Of a stretch of 64,000 nt of DNA, positions 35,056-43,792 are shown piece after piece. The stretch spans positions 10,042,001 to 10,106,000 of the forward strand of contig NZ_CP030771.1 of NCBI RefSeq assembly GCF_006088715.1, read 5' to 3'. A program made the translations under genes and the position numbers. Numbering within the stretch: position 1 is the first letter of the stretch; the number at the start of each line of letters is the position of its first letter. This DNA comes from Streptomyces sp. YIM 121038. GTDB taxonomy: Bacteria; Actinomycetota; Actinomycetes; Streptomycetales; Streptomycetaceae. The notes below the pieces were generated by a model. It saw only the letters and a list, made by a program, of their open reading frames with translations, ran no database searches and was not told where the DNA came from.

Positions 35056-35239
35056 GACGGGGCCTCCAGGCGGGAGATCGGCCGGGCCGCCCCGGCGGCG
35101 GGTACCCGCAGCACCGCTCGGCGACTCGTGCGACAAGGCTGTACGCGCACTCACCGTGCGCACGGGACCCAAGCCCCGCAACCCCGAACACCCGTCCGGG
35201 CGACGCCCGCCACCGGCACCGGTCACCGCACCTCGGGGG

Positions 35240-35428
35240 TCAGGCCGCGCGGGTGTAGCGGTCGGCGGCCCTGGTGCGCGCGGCCGTCAGGCGGGCCTTG
35301 GCCCCTTCCCGGCCCAGCACCCGGCGGCGCGGCGCGGCGGCCTTGCGCGCCTCTCGTACGAGGCGGTGGCGGGCGGCTTCCTGGGCGAGCTCGGCGGCGC
35401 GGAACTGGTGGATCTCGTAGTCGAACAT
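35240..35428 (-). CDS. Small basic protein, copy A
   Basis: A 62-residue protein beginning [20 protein letters not shown] and rich in Arg and Ala, probably one long helix. GGGGGAGAAGAAG precedes the ATG. A close paralogue is encoded at 48755-48943 with the same upstream region. I believe this family is widespread in Streptomyces, but no function is known to me. The basic helical character could suit nucleic acid or protein binding. Confidence 0.82.
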   Translation of the reverse strand: MFDYEIHQFRAAELAQEAARHRLVREARKAAAPRRRVLGREGAKARLTAARTRAADRYTRAA

Positions 35429-35507
35429 CTTCTTCTCCCCCTGCGGTGCTGGTGTCTCGCTCTGTGCGATGACTCCACTGTCGCTTCCCAGGCGGATGCG
35501 GCACATC

Positions 35508-35565
35508 GGGAAGGTTCCGCATCTTCCAGCGAGGCGGGGGCCTTAGACGCAGGGGAGTGCCTTAG
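35508..35565 (-). promoter_or_regulatory. Conserved control region of small-protein copy A
   Basis: On the minus strand CTAAGG occurs twice exactly 19 bases apart (35565-35560 and 35546-35541), followed by GGAAGATGCGGAACCTTCCC. The same arrangement precedes copy B at 49018-49078, so the spacing is under constraint. A further conserved leader (about 35455-35495) lies closer to the gene. Confidence 0.6.
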
Positions 35566-35671
35566 CCCGCCGGCCGGGCCCCGCCCCGGGGGCCCCGCAG
35601 GCATGCCGCAGCGCGGCCGCAGGAGCCCAGGAGGCGGGGCGCGGGAGGCGAGGGGCGCGCCCGCGTCCGGT

Positions 35672-36337
35672 TCACTCGTAACGCAGGCGCAGCGACTCCC
35701 GTTCGGCCTCCTCGACCTGCTCGACCGTCAGGCCCGGCAGGTTCAGCTGGGCCAGCGTCACCTCGGCGCTGGCGGGCTGGGCGTCGGCGGACACCCACTT
35801 CTCCGGCTGCCACGCGTGGGCGCGCATCAGCGACTTGGGGCAGTGGGGGTAGACCTGTTCGACGTGCACCACCAGCGCGGTGACGGGCGGCTTGCCGACG
35901 GGCGTGAGCTGTTCGAGCAGTTCCGGGCGGGCGGAGACGCAGGCGCGGCCGTTGACGCGCAGCGTGGTCGGGCGGCCGGGGATGAGGAAGACCAGTCCGG
36001 CACGCCCGGTCTGCAGCACGTTGTGCAGGGTGTCGAGCCGCTTGTTGCCGGTCGCGTCGGGAATCACCAGGGTCCGCTCGTCCAGCACGGAGACGAACCC
36101 GGCCGGGCCCCCGCGCGGCGTCACGTCCGCCCGCCCTTCGGCGTCGGCGCTGCCTATGAACACCAGGGAGGAACAGCCGATCAGCGCGCGGGTCTGTTCG
36201 GTCAGGTGGTCGGTCTCCTTGCGCAGTGCGTTCGGGTTCGGCTGCGAGTAGAGCTCGGCCAGCTGATCCGGGCTGGTGAGAGCGTCCGCCCGCAGGGCAT
36301 CGAAGAGCGGGCCGGTGGTCCCCGTATCGATCATCAT
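35672..36337 (-). CDS. Pyridoxamine 5'-phosphate oxidase-family flavoprotein (MSMEG_1061-like)
   Basis: A 221-residue PPOX-fold protein: ALIGCSSLVFIGSADAEGRADVTPRGG, LDERTLVIPDATGNKRLDTLHNVLQ and AGLVFLIPGRPTTLRVNGRA are hallmarks of the split-barrel FMN-binding group. The C-terminal HVEQVYPHCPKSLMRAHAW is typical of this subfamily. Likely an FMN- or F420-linked oxidoreductase of unknown substrate. Two ATGs in tandem (36337, 36334) could start it. It lies immediately downstream of a partial, in-frame reading frame. Confidence 0.85.
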   Translation of the reverse strand: MMIDTGTTGPLFDALRADALTSPDQLAELYSQPNPNALRKETDHLTEQTRALIGCSSLVFIGSADAEGRADVTPRGGPAGFVSVLDERTLVIPDATGNKRLDTLHNVLQTGRAGLVFLIPGRPTTLRVNGRACVSARPELLEQLTPVGKPPVTALVVHVEQVYPHCPKSLMRAHAWQPEKWVSADAQPASAEVTLAQLNLPGLTVEQVEEAERESLRLRYE

Positions 36338-36616
36338 GGAAACGACCCTAGAAGACGACCGGGGCAGCGCGGGGCCCAGCACGTGATCACGCCCGCTGGA
36401 GCCGGCAGCCGCGCCCTCCGTCACGTGGGAAGCGCGGGGCGCGCCTGTGCCGTTGGTCTTCGCCTGGAGGAGGCCGCCCCAGCCCTTGGTGGCGTAGAGC
36501 TTGAAGCCCCCGGTGATGTGATGAATGATCCAGTCAATCTTGTCCGCGATGTCCCAGTCCCAGTCCCAGTCGTAGTCCTCGTCGGACTCAGCGATGGGAA
36601 GGGAGACGGGCCACAC
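36338..36616 (-). pseudogene. Protein-like fragment in frame with the PPOX gene
   Basis: The translation from GTG 36616 contains DWDWDWDIADKIDWIIHHIT and GGFKLYATKGWGGLLQAK, which looks like real Trp-rich protein rather than random sequence. It has no good start and no stop before the PPOX gene, and an in-frame TGA lies a short way upstream. It may be a truncated gene or an N-terminal extension. Family not recognised. Confidence 0.35.
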
Positions 36617-36904
36617 CCCAACGAGCCTGGCCTGCCCGGTGCTCGAGGCGGCACCGACCTCCTGGATCGTGACGACCTCGGCCCTGATGTGGGTCTCCCC
36701 CTGCCATCAGACTGCATCGGCCCCCTCCGTTGAGCGCCAAAACCCCCTGTTTCAGGCATAGTTGAACCAATCATCCCTTCTCGGTCAGGGGCTGCCGCTC
36801 AACTGAGCTCGCCGTGATCTCGGCAGCCCGTTCGAGGGGGCGCATGGCAGCGGCACGCGGACCGCAGAGCCTGCACCGCCGGGCAGCAGAAGGGGCGACC
36901 TTCT

Positions 36905-37160
36905 GGTGCGGCTGCCGTGGCGGTGCTGCGCGCCATCGATGCGGCGATGATCGTGGGGGGCCGCGGCCGTCGTTCCCTTCGCCCAGGCCGTCGCGACGCA
37001 GGCGGGCGGTGACTTCTACGCCCGGGTGCGGCGGCTCTTCAGCCGCGCTGTGAAGCGCGGGGGCGGGGAACTGACCGAGAGGACGGTCGCCGAAGCGGCC
37101 CTGTACGTCGTGAGGGATCCCGGCCGGAGGTCCGGCCGGATGCCCCGCAGGCGGACCTGA
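36905..37160 (+). pseudogene. Frameshifted remnant of a small protein gene
   Basis: One plus frame reads GAAAVAVLRAIDAAMIVG (36905-36958) and the next frame continues PFAQAVATQAGGDFYARVRR and ends RSGRMPRRRT-stop at 37160. Joining the frames near 36960 gives a plausible small Streptomyces protein, so a one-base indel probably broke it. Low confidence because the family is not identified. Confidence 0.35.
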
Positions 37161-37362
37161 TCCGTGGTCAGGCTGCCGGTGCCCGGGTGGTGTTCGAAGT
37201 GCGTGGTAGGCACCTGGCGGGCGTGCGCGCGGGGCCGACCACGCCTGCGTTGTTGGCCAGGTGCGGTGCGGCTGTTCGGCCTCGGCGAGCAGACCGGCGC
37301 GGGCTGCCTCGGTGCGGCCCGCCCGGAACGCGGCGCCAAGCTGCCCTGGCAGTCGGCCTGGT

Positions 37363-38349
37363 TCAGCTCTGCGTCGTGGTGAGCCAGTCGGTCAGCAGGC
37401 GGTTGACCTCGTCGGGGCGTTCTTGCTGGATCCAGTGGCCGCAGCCTTCCAGGAGGTGGGAGGCCGACAGGCGGGGGAGAGTGGTGGGGTAGGCGTCGAT
37501 GGCGTCGGCCATCCAGGTGGTGGAGGCGTCCAGGGCACCGCCGATGAACAGGGCGGGCTGTGTGAGCGGGGCTCCGCGGTGGGGGGTGAGGTCTTCCCAG
37601 TCGCGGTCCATGGTGCGGTAGCGGTTGAGGGCGCCGGTCAGGCCGGTGCGCTCGAACTCCGCGGCGTAGACGTCGAGGTCGTCCTCGGTCAGCCAGGCGG
37701 GGAGCGGGCCGGTGGGGAAGCGGTCGCGCAGCCGGCCGCCGCGGGTGACGAAGTGCGGGTCGGGCTCGCCCTCGGCCGGCATCGTGTCGGCGGACAGGGC
37801 CGCGTAGAAGCCGGCGAGCCAGCTGCGGACGTCGGGCTCGATCTCCGCCTCGGCGCGACCGGGCTCCTGGAAGTAGGAGACGTAGAACTCCTGCTCGGGG
37901 CCGCCGATCCGGCCGAAGACGTCGGTGGGGCGGGGGCCGCCGGGCGGTGCGTAGGGGACGCTCAGCAAGCCGACCGCGCGGAAGACTTCGGGGTGGAGCA
38001 GGGCGGAGGCGGCGGCGATGTTGGAGCCCCAGTCGTGGCCGACGATCACCGCGCTCTCCTCGCCGAGGGCGCGCACGACGGCGACGTTGTCCTCCGCCAG
38101 GTCGACTATGCGGTAGGCGTCGGTTGCGGCGGGCCTGGAGGAGCGGCCGTAGCCGCGTACGTCGATCGCCGCTGCCCGGAACCCGGCCGCGGCGAGGGCC
38201 GGGAGCTGGTGGCGCCAGGAGTACCAGGACTCGGGGAAGCCGTGGACGAGCAGGACCAGCGGGCCGGTGCCCTGCTCCACCAGGTGCAGGCGCCCGGCCG
38301 GGGCCTGGACGGTGCGGTGGCGCGGTGCGGCGGTCGGCTGGGATCGCAT
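37363..38349 (-). CDS. Alpha/beta hydrolase, epoxide hydrolase type
   Basis: A 328-residue hydrolase with the oxyanion motif LLVHGFPESWYSWRHQL, the nucleophile elbow VIVGHDWGSNIAA (Asp nucleophile, characteristic of epoxide hydrolases), a cap domain with two Tyr-bearing helices, and the C-terminal HLLEGCGHWIQQERP carrying the catalytic His. It opens epoxides to diols, probably for detoxification. GAGGAG precedes the start. It is divergent from a XRE-cupin regulator gene 145 bases away, which may control it. Confidence 0.92.
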   Translation of the reverse strand: MRSQPTAAPRHRTVQAPAGRLHLVEQGTGPLVLLVHGFPESWYSWRHQLPALAAAGFRAAAIDVRGYGRSSRPAATDAYRIVDLAEDNVAVVRALGEESAVIVGHDWGSNIAAASALLHPEVFRAVGLLSVPYAPPGGPRPTDVFGRIGGPEQEFYVSYFQEPGRAEAEIEPDVRSWLAGFYAALSADTMPAEGEPDPHFVTRGGRLRDRFPTGPLPAWLTEDDLDVYAAEFERTGLTGALNRYRTMDRDWEDLTPHRGAPLTQPALFIGGALDASTTWMADAIDAYPTTLPRLSASHLLEGCGHWIQQERPDEVNRLLTDWLTTTQS

Positions 38350-38493
38350 GGGGACTTCTCCTCGGTTCGTGGGCGGCCGGCGGGGACCCGTCGATCATGC
38401 GGTGCCGCGGCCGTCCGGCGCGATCAGCGTTGCCGGTCTGGCAAGGTTGCAGGACAGGGCGGTGAAGCGGCGCGGCGGGAGGGAACGGGGACG

Positions 38494-39123
38494 GTGGCAG
38501 GGGACGACGTGGCCCGGACGCTGGCGGCGATGGGGCCGCGGCTGCGGGCCGTGCGCGAGCGCCGCGGCGTCACGCTCGCCGCTGTCAGCCGCGCGACCGG
38601 CGTCTCGTCCAGCACGCTGTCGCGGATCGAGACCGGCCGGCGCAAGCCCACCCTGGAGGTGGTGCTGCAGCTGGCGAAGGAATACGAAGTCTCCCTGGAC
38701 GAGCTGGCCGGCACCGCACCCGCCCCTGCGGCCGGGCCCCGCAGCACGGCGCCGCACAGCTTCGGCGACGACAAGGCGGTCTTGCCGCTGACCCGGTACG
38801 TCGGCGGCCTGCACGCCCACAAGCACGTCCTGCCCGCCGTCGGGGAGCCGCCCGGGCGGCCCCGCCAGGGGACCCACGAGGGCTACGAGTGGCTGTGCGT
38901 CCTGTACGGGCGGTTGTGGATCGCGCTCGGCGACCAGGACCTCGTCCTGACCGCCGGGGACGTCATCGAGTTCGACACCCGCGTCCCCCACGGACTCGCC
39001 AACGCCGGATCCACCGGACCGGTCGAGTACCTGATCATGTTCGGACCTCAAGGGGAACGTCCACGACTGCGTGCCCCTGCAGCCGCTGGTCGCGGGACCG
39101 GTGACGGCGAGGCTGCTGAATGA
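38494..39123 (+). CDS. XRE-cupin transcriptional regulator
   Basis: A 209-residue regulator starting with GTG. An XRE helix-turn-helix (RLRAVRERRGVTLAAVSRAT, then SSSTLSRIETGRRKPTLEVV) occupies residues 12-70, and a C-terminal cupin_2 barrel (HEGYEWLCVLYGRLWIALGD, then AGDVIEFDTRVPHGLAN) residues 125-190. Cupin domains usually bind a small ligand. Divergent position next to the epoxide hydrolase gene suggests local control. GGAGGG lies about 10 bases before the start. Confidence 0.9.
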   Translation: MAGDDVARTLAAMGPRLRAVRERRGVTLAAVSRATGVSSSTLSRIETGRRKPTLEVVLQLAKEYEVSLDELAGTAPAPAAGPRSTAPHSFGDDKAVLPLTRYVGGLHAHKHVLPAVGEPPGRPRQGTHEGYEWLCVLYGRLWIALGDQDLVLTAGDVIEFDTRVPHGLANAGSTGPVEYLIMFGPQGERPRLRAPAAAGRGTGDGEAAE

Positions 39124-39211
39124 GCAGCCGTGACAAGCCGCGCGCCTCGTCGGTGACCGCCCGCGCACGCGCCGGCCCGACCGGGGCCGAGGGCGGGCCG
39201 GTGCCCTCATC

Positions 39212-39514
39212 GTGTTGACCGCCCCCGGCAGGCAGTGCTGGAGCCGGCGCGTGGACAGCATCCCCGCCGACCGGCGGCTCTGGAACCGGATCAGCAGCGC
39301 CTACCAGCGCGAGCACGACCGCCGAAGGCGACGGCGCGACCAGCTCACCTGCGGCGACTGGGTCAGGGTCCTGCGCGGCGCGGGTCTCGTCATCGACGAC
39401 CTCATCGAGCCGCGGCCCGAACCCGGAAGACCCAACGGCTGCAACGAAACCGACCCGCCCCACTGGGCACACCGCTGGCCGGCGGAACTGCTGTGGGTGA
39501 CCCGCACACCGTAA
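39212..39514 (+). pseudogene. Internally deleted SAM methyltransferase
   Basis: The translation joins an N-terminal methyltransferase motif (RRLWNRISSAYQREHD) directly to a C-terminal one (GDWVRVLRGAGLVIDDLIEP, then HWAHRWPAELLWVTRTP). The central SAM-binding domain of about 150-200 residues is missing. It looks like a class I methyltransferase gene that lost its core by in-frame deletion, so it should be inactive. Confidence 0.65.
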
Positions 39515-39582
39515 GCGCGAGACGGGGGAGGGGGCGCAATGCGGCCGGTGGCGGTGCGGGCAGGGCCAGGGGCACGGGGAAC

Positions 39583-40092
39583 TCAGTACGGTTCGCGCAG
39601 CTTGTCGCGCAGGGTGCGCCACTGCCGGGCGAGGAAGGACTCGTCGGCGGTTTTGATCGCGACCCAGGCGGCGAGGGGGTGGGCGTCCACGTCCTCAAGC
39701 CGGACTCCCGGGCATCGCACGGGGATATCCGCCCGGTACTCCTCGGCCCACTGGTCATCGAGGAGACGCAGGAGGGCGACCTGCTTGGCGTTCCAGCCGA
39801 TCCGTGTGTCCCGGTCCTCGGGCCACCGGTCCCGCTGGCCCAGCTCCCAGCGCATGGCCATGGACCTGGTGGCGTCGAGAGCGACCCAGTGCATGGCCTC
39901 GTGCAGGTCCTCGGTGGTGGTGGGGCCGTATCGCACGCCGCGCTCCATCAGGGTCCAGTGGATGACTCCGTCGTGGACTTCGATCCAGGGGTAGGAGCCG
40001 TCGCGGATGCTGAACCCGACCAGGTCGTACCGGCGCCCGCCGTAGAGCTTCGCGGACATCTCGTGCACCGCGGACCGCACATCCTCGATCAT
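39583..40092 (-). CDS. Hypothetical protein
   Basis: A 169-residue soluble protein (MIEDVRSAVHEMSAKLYGGR) with GGRRYDLVGFSIRDGSYPWI and EDLHEAMHWVALDATRSMAM. It has the look of small immunity-type or SUKH-like proteins, but I cannot assign a family. ATG at 40092 is preferred to GTG at 40101. A 23-base inverted repeat covers the start, which suggests repression. Confidence 0.65.
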   Translation of the reverse strand: MIEDVRSAVHEMSAKLYGGRRYDLVGFSIRDGSYPWIEVHDGVIHWTLMERGVRYGPTTTEDLHEAMHWVALDATRSMAMRWELGQRDRWPEDRDTRIGWNAKQVALLRLLDDQWAEEYRADIPVRCPGVRLEDVDAHPLAAWVAIKTADESFLARQWRTLRDKLREPY

Positions 40093-40113
40093 TATCGTCA
40101 CAGCGACGATTAT
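40091..40113. promoter_or_regulatory. Inverted repeat over the start of the hypothetical gene
   Basis: ATTATCGTC-ACAGC-GACGATTAT has 9-base arms with one mismatch in an A+T-rich pocket. It overlaps the start codon at 40092, so a protein bound here or an RNA hairpin would block expression. Confidence 0.5.
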
Positions 40114-40352
40114 TGCATCTGTTCGATCCGCACCCGCATCCGGCCGACGTGACGTGACGGGGGCGCTATGCCCTCCTGCCGCCTCGTCGGGACGCGTGCG
40201 GAGGCGGCCCGCGAGGGCGGCATCAGCGACGACGCGCTGCCAGGGGCCGGTGAACGAGGTACCTCCGGCCGGAGCGCGGCCGCCGGTGGCCGGGGGCGGC
40301 GACGGACTGATCGTCGGTACGACCGGGCGCCGCCCCCGGCAGGGGAACGGGG

Positions 40353-40685
40353 CTAGCCGAACTTCACGAAGGTCGGGAAGGGGGACGAGAACGTCTCGAA
40401 GTTCCGGGAGCCGACGAAGCCGGCGAACACCGTGCAGGTGCTGTTCGTGTACATGGTGGCGTCGGTGTCGGTGTCGTTGTGCGCATCACGTGCACCACCG
40501 CTGACGGCGATGCATGTGCCATTGGGTGTCGGGACGTTGAGGGTCGTCTCATGCCCGTTGTCCGCCCGCGTGTAGAAGAACGTGCCGGTGGCGGCCTGGG
40601 CGTTGCTGGTGGACAGGCCCGTGACCAGCGCGGCGGCCGCGCCGATGGCCAGAGTTGCCCTGCCGATTCGGTTGAGTGCACGCAT
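40353..40685 (-). CDS. Small secreted protein, paralogue A
   Basis: A 110-residue protein with a Sec signal (MRALNRIGRATLAIGAAAAL, cleavage after NAQA). The mature part is about 80 residues with two Cys (TCIAVSGGARDAHNDTDTDA and NSTCTVFAGF), probably a disulfide. It is clearly related to the protein at 53310-53639: both share VTGLSTS, ATGTF-like FxYxRAD and the Cys spacing. Function unknown; secreted inhibitor or surface peptide are possibilities. Confidence 0.78.
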   Translation of the reverse strand: MRALNRIGRATLAIGAAAALVTGLSTSNAQAATGTFFYTRADNGHETTLNVPTPNGTCIAVSGGARDAHNDTDTDATMYTNSTCTVFAGFVGSRNFETFSSPFPTFVKFG

Positions 40686-41507
40686 GAAGGGTCCTTCCCC
40701 TCTTGTCGTGGCCAGTGAGAATCACGCCGCAGTTGCAGGATCCACCCCGTATAGGCAGAGTTGAGGGTTTTAGCGAATAATCACCCGAATGAATGATATT
40801 GCGGCTTCCTCTCAACCATCAGAGCCTGGGAGGCAGGACGCCCCCGGCACGCGCCGTTGACGGGGAGCCCCGCACGCCCGTCCTCATGCCCGCCGACCAG
40901 CTCGGCCAGAAGTCGCCTCAGCGCGGCGCGGGCAGGCATCAGGTCCGAAATCGCCAACAGCATCCGCCTGAACGGCCCCAGGGCGTGGCCCGGCTGCAAG
41001 GGGGCCGACGCGGCCGGGAGCACGGCAATCCGAGCCGCCCTCACCTGGCTCACGGAAGCGAAAGCCGACGTGCGCGGGGCGCTCGCCGCGCGGGACCGCG
41101 GCGACCTCGCCTCCCTCTCCGCCCGGCACGCCCGAGTCTTGATGTGCCTGCCGCAGCGCCTGGGCCGATACGCCGCCCGCCACCCGCGCACCCAGCGCGC
41201 GCTACCCGGGCCCCTGCCGCACACGCAGGCGCACATACCGGTCCTCATCCCGCCAGCGCCCGCGGGCTCCCGGTCCGCGCCGCAGTCCGCCGTCCCTTGG
41301 GCGCGGCCAGTTCACCCGTGCCCCGGATCCGGCCGGGAGCGCCCCGCTCATCCTCACCGGCCCCGGCGGCCTGCGCGGCCGCGCAGCAGGAGCTGAAGAA
41401 GGTGCCGCTGGCCCTTACGGCCGCCAAGGCACCGGGGAGGACCAGCACCGCACTTCGCTGAGGCGGCGCAGGCCGACGTCACGGCCCCGGTACGCGCCCG
41501 CGCCAGA
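40686..41507. other. Gap without supported gene
   Basis: This 822-base stretch contains open frames on both strands but none with a convincing start and family-like sequence. One plus frame (about 40950-41140) has protein-like stretches such as RSEIANSIRLNGPRAW and KADVRGALAARDRGDLASLS, possibly a gene remnant. The promoter of the secreted protein gene should lie at 40686-40790, where the DNA is locally A+T-rich. Confidence 0.35.
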
Positions 41508-42287
41508 TCACCGGGGCGCGATCGGCCCGAGATAGGTGCCGCCGGAGACGTCGATGCTCTGGCCGGTCACCCAGCGCCCCCGCGGTCCCGCCAGGAAGCC
41601 CACCACGTCCGCGACGTCCTCCGGCTCGCCGATCCGTCCGAGCGCGGTGATCGCCTCGAGTCCGGCCACCGCCTCGGGCACCTCGGCGTAGTGGGCGATC
41701 ATGTCGGTCAGCACCACCCCGGGTTCGACCGTGTTCACGGTGATCCCACGCCGGCCCAGTTCGTTGGCGAGCGAGGGGCCAAGGGCGGCCAGCGCCGCCT
41801 TGGTGACGGTGTAGCCGATCTGGTGGGGGTCCGCGATCCGGGTGGACGCCGAGCCCACGTTGACGATCCGCCCGCCGTCCCGCAGCAGCGCCAGCGCCCG
41901 CTGGACCACGAAGACGGGCGTACTCACGTTGACGGCCAGCAGCCGCGCGAACTCCTCCTCGGTGAGCTGCCCGATCGAACTGACCGAGTGCATGCCCGCG
42001 TTGTTGACCAGGATGTCCAGGCCGTCCGCACCATGGTCGGCGAGCCCGGCAGCGAGCCCGTCGAACAGCCGGTCCACCGCGCCGCTTTCACCGAACCGGG
42101 CCCGCACCGCGAACGCCCGGCCGCCGGTCTCGGCGATCTGCGCCACGGTCTTCGCAGCGGCCGCGTCGTTGCCGCCGTAGTGGACCGCGACCAGCGCCCC
42201 CTCGGCGGCCAGTCGCAGAGCGACCGCGCGCCCGATCCCGCGCGAGCCGCCCGTCACCAGCGCGGTACGGCCGTCCAGTTCCCCCAT
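41508..42287 (-). CDS. Short-chain dehydrogenase (3-oxoacyl reductase-like)
   Basis: A 259-residue SDR beginning MGELDGRTALVTGGSRGIGR (ATG at 42287 behind GGAGG). NAD(P) motif TGGSRGIG, NNAGMHS, catalytic YTVTK and the C-terminal PRGRWVTGQSIDVSGGTYLG are all present. Substrate unknown. It is divergent from another SDR gene at 42716. Confidence 0.9.
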   Translation of the reverse strand: MGELDGRTALVTGGSRGIGRAVALRLAAEGALVAVHYGGNDAAAAKTVAQIAETGGRAFAVRARFGESGAVDRLFDGLAAGLADHGADGLDILVNNAGMHSVSSIGQLTEEEFARLLAVNVSTPVFVVQRALALLRDGGRIVNVGSASTRIADPHQIGYTVTKAALAALGPSLANELGRRGITVNTVEPGVVLTDMIAHYAEVPEAVAGLEAITALGRIGEPEDVADVVGFLAGPRGRWVTGQSIDVSGGTYLGPIAPR

Positions 42288-42715
42288 GAACACCTCCGTG
42301 ATGTACCCGATCGGATCCCAGAGCGATTCAGCCTAAAGGGCCGCAGCCGGATGCGGGGCCGGTCCTCCCGTACCCACCCGGGCCGGTGCCCGGGCAGCCC
42401 CAAGGATCACCACGCGATGCCAACTCGGCTCCCCTCCGGGCGGCCCGCCCGCCCGGCTCGCCGCGTCCGGTGCGGCACCGCAGGACAGCACCCCCAGCGC
42501 GGCGACCGCCTCCAGGAAGGCCTCCTCACTCCGGCCGGGCTGGACCTGGCGGGATGCCGTGCGTTGTCGTGAAGCCGCGGGCCCCCAACAACAGGCAGAG
42601 TCCTGGCACTTCACGGCCTGCTCCGACCAGGCCAGCCCGGCCGACCCGGCAGCACGAGCGCTTCGTATGCTCGACCTGCGGGGAACCGGAAGCCGATCTT
42701 TGGAGGCGAACGACC
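42288..42715. other. Divergent intergenic region between two SDR genes
   Basis: This 428-base gap holds the promoters of both SDR genes. Near the right end TGGAGG serves as ribosome binding site for the plus-strand gene. No regulator gene, repeat or RNA is visible. Confidence 0.4.
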
Positions 42716-43531
42716 ATGGCAGAACAGCGTGTTGTCCTGGTGACGGGCGGGGGAACGGGAATCGGGGCCGCCACCGCCCGGCTGCTGCGCGCGGCCGGGC
42801 ACCAGGTCGTGATCTCCGGGCGGCGAGCCGAGCCGCTGCACCGGGTGGCCAAGGAGACCGGAGCGCTGGCCCACCCCTCCGACGCCGGCGACCCCGAGGC
42901 CGTGCGCGACCTCGTCGAAACGACGGTGACGGCCTACGGGAGGCTCGACGGTGTGGTGCTCAACGCCGGAACCGGGAGAGGGGGCGCGGTCGGCGACACC
43001 ACGGTCGAGGACTGGGAAGAGCTGATGCGGACCAACCTCACCGGCCCGTTCCTGCTGCTGCGCGCCGCGCTGCCGCATCTGCTGGCCGCCCGCGGCGCGG
43101 TGGTCGCCGTCGCCTCGGTCGCAGCCCTGCGCAACGGCGCCGGCAACGCCGCCTACGCGACATCCAAGGCAGCCCTGCTCCACCTCTGCAGCTCCCTGGC
43201 TGTCGACTACGGGCCCCAGGGGCTGCGGGCCAACACCGTGTGCCCGGGCTGGGTGCGCACCGAGATGGCCGACCAGCGGATGGCCCGGTTCGCGGCGGAG
43301 GCAGGCCTCGAGGGCGGCACCGAGGCGGCGTACGAGGAGGCGACCCTGCTGACTCCCGCCGGGCGGCCGGGCGATCCGGAGGAGGTCGCCGAGGCGATCG
43401 ACTGGCTGCTGTCACCCGCCGCGTCCTACGTCAACGGCGCCGTCCTCACCATCGACGGCGGGCTGACCACGGTCGACGTCGGCGGCGCCGCCTTCGACCA
43501 CCGGATCCAGCCGCGCACCCCGCACCAGTAG
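42716..43531 (+). CDS. Short-chain dehydrogenase
   Basis: A 271-residue SDR. VVLVTGGGTGIGAATARLLR binds the cofactor, VLNAGTGRGG is the NAG motif, the catalytic residues are in VASVAALRNG and YATSKAAL, and the C terminus ends SYVNGAVLTIDGGLTTVD. Substrate unknown. TGGAGG stands 9 bases before the ATG. The extra 20 C-terminal residues after the DGG motif are slightly longer than usual. Confidence 0.9.
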   Translation: MAEQRVVLVTGGGTGIGAATARLLRAAGHQVVISGRRAEPLHRVAKETGALAHPSDAGDPEAVRDLVETTVTAYGRLDGVVLNAGTGRGGAVGDTTVEDWEELMRTNLTGPFLLLRAALPHLLAARGAVVAVASVAALRNGAGNAAYATSKAALLHLCSSLAVDYGPQGLRANTVCPGWVRTEMADQRMARFAAEAGLEGGTEAAYEEATLLTPAGRPGDPEEVAEAIDWLLSPAASYVNGAVLTIDGGLTTVDVGGAAFDHRIQPRTPHQ

Positions 43532-43792
43532 CAAAGGCCCCTGACGGCACGGCCGGCCCGACCTCGACGACACGGCCGACCGCCCCTGGCTGGCCGTCCC
43601 GGCCGCGCCGCAGCTGGGGTGGTCTGAGGCGAACAGCCCCGGACCACCCCACGCAGCCACAGAAGCCGCACCCCGGCCCGCTTACCCACCGTTGAACCGC
43701 TGTTGATCACCAGATGCCAGCTTTCTCCGTGACGCCCCGGCGTCGCCGTATCCGTACGGCACGAGAGTTCACGAGAGACAAGGAAGCACCAG

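Noticed and set aside
40857..41396. A plus-strand gene of about 180 residues
   Set aside because: Only a short central part looks protein-like; the ends are Pro/Arg-rich frame artefacts and there is no ribosome binding site. A remnant remains possible.
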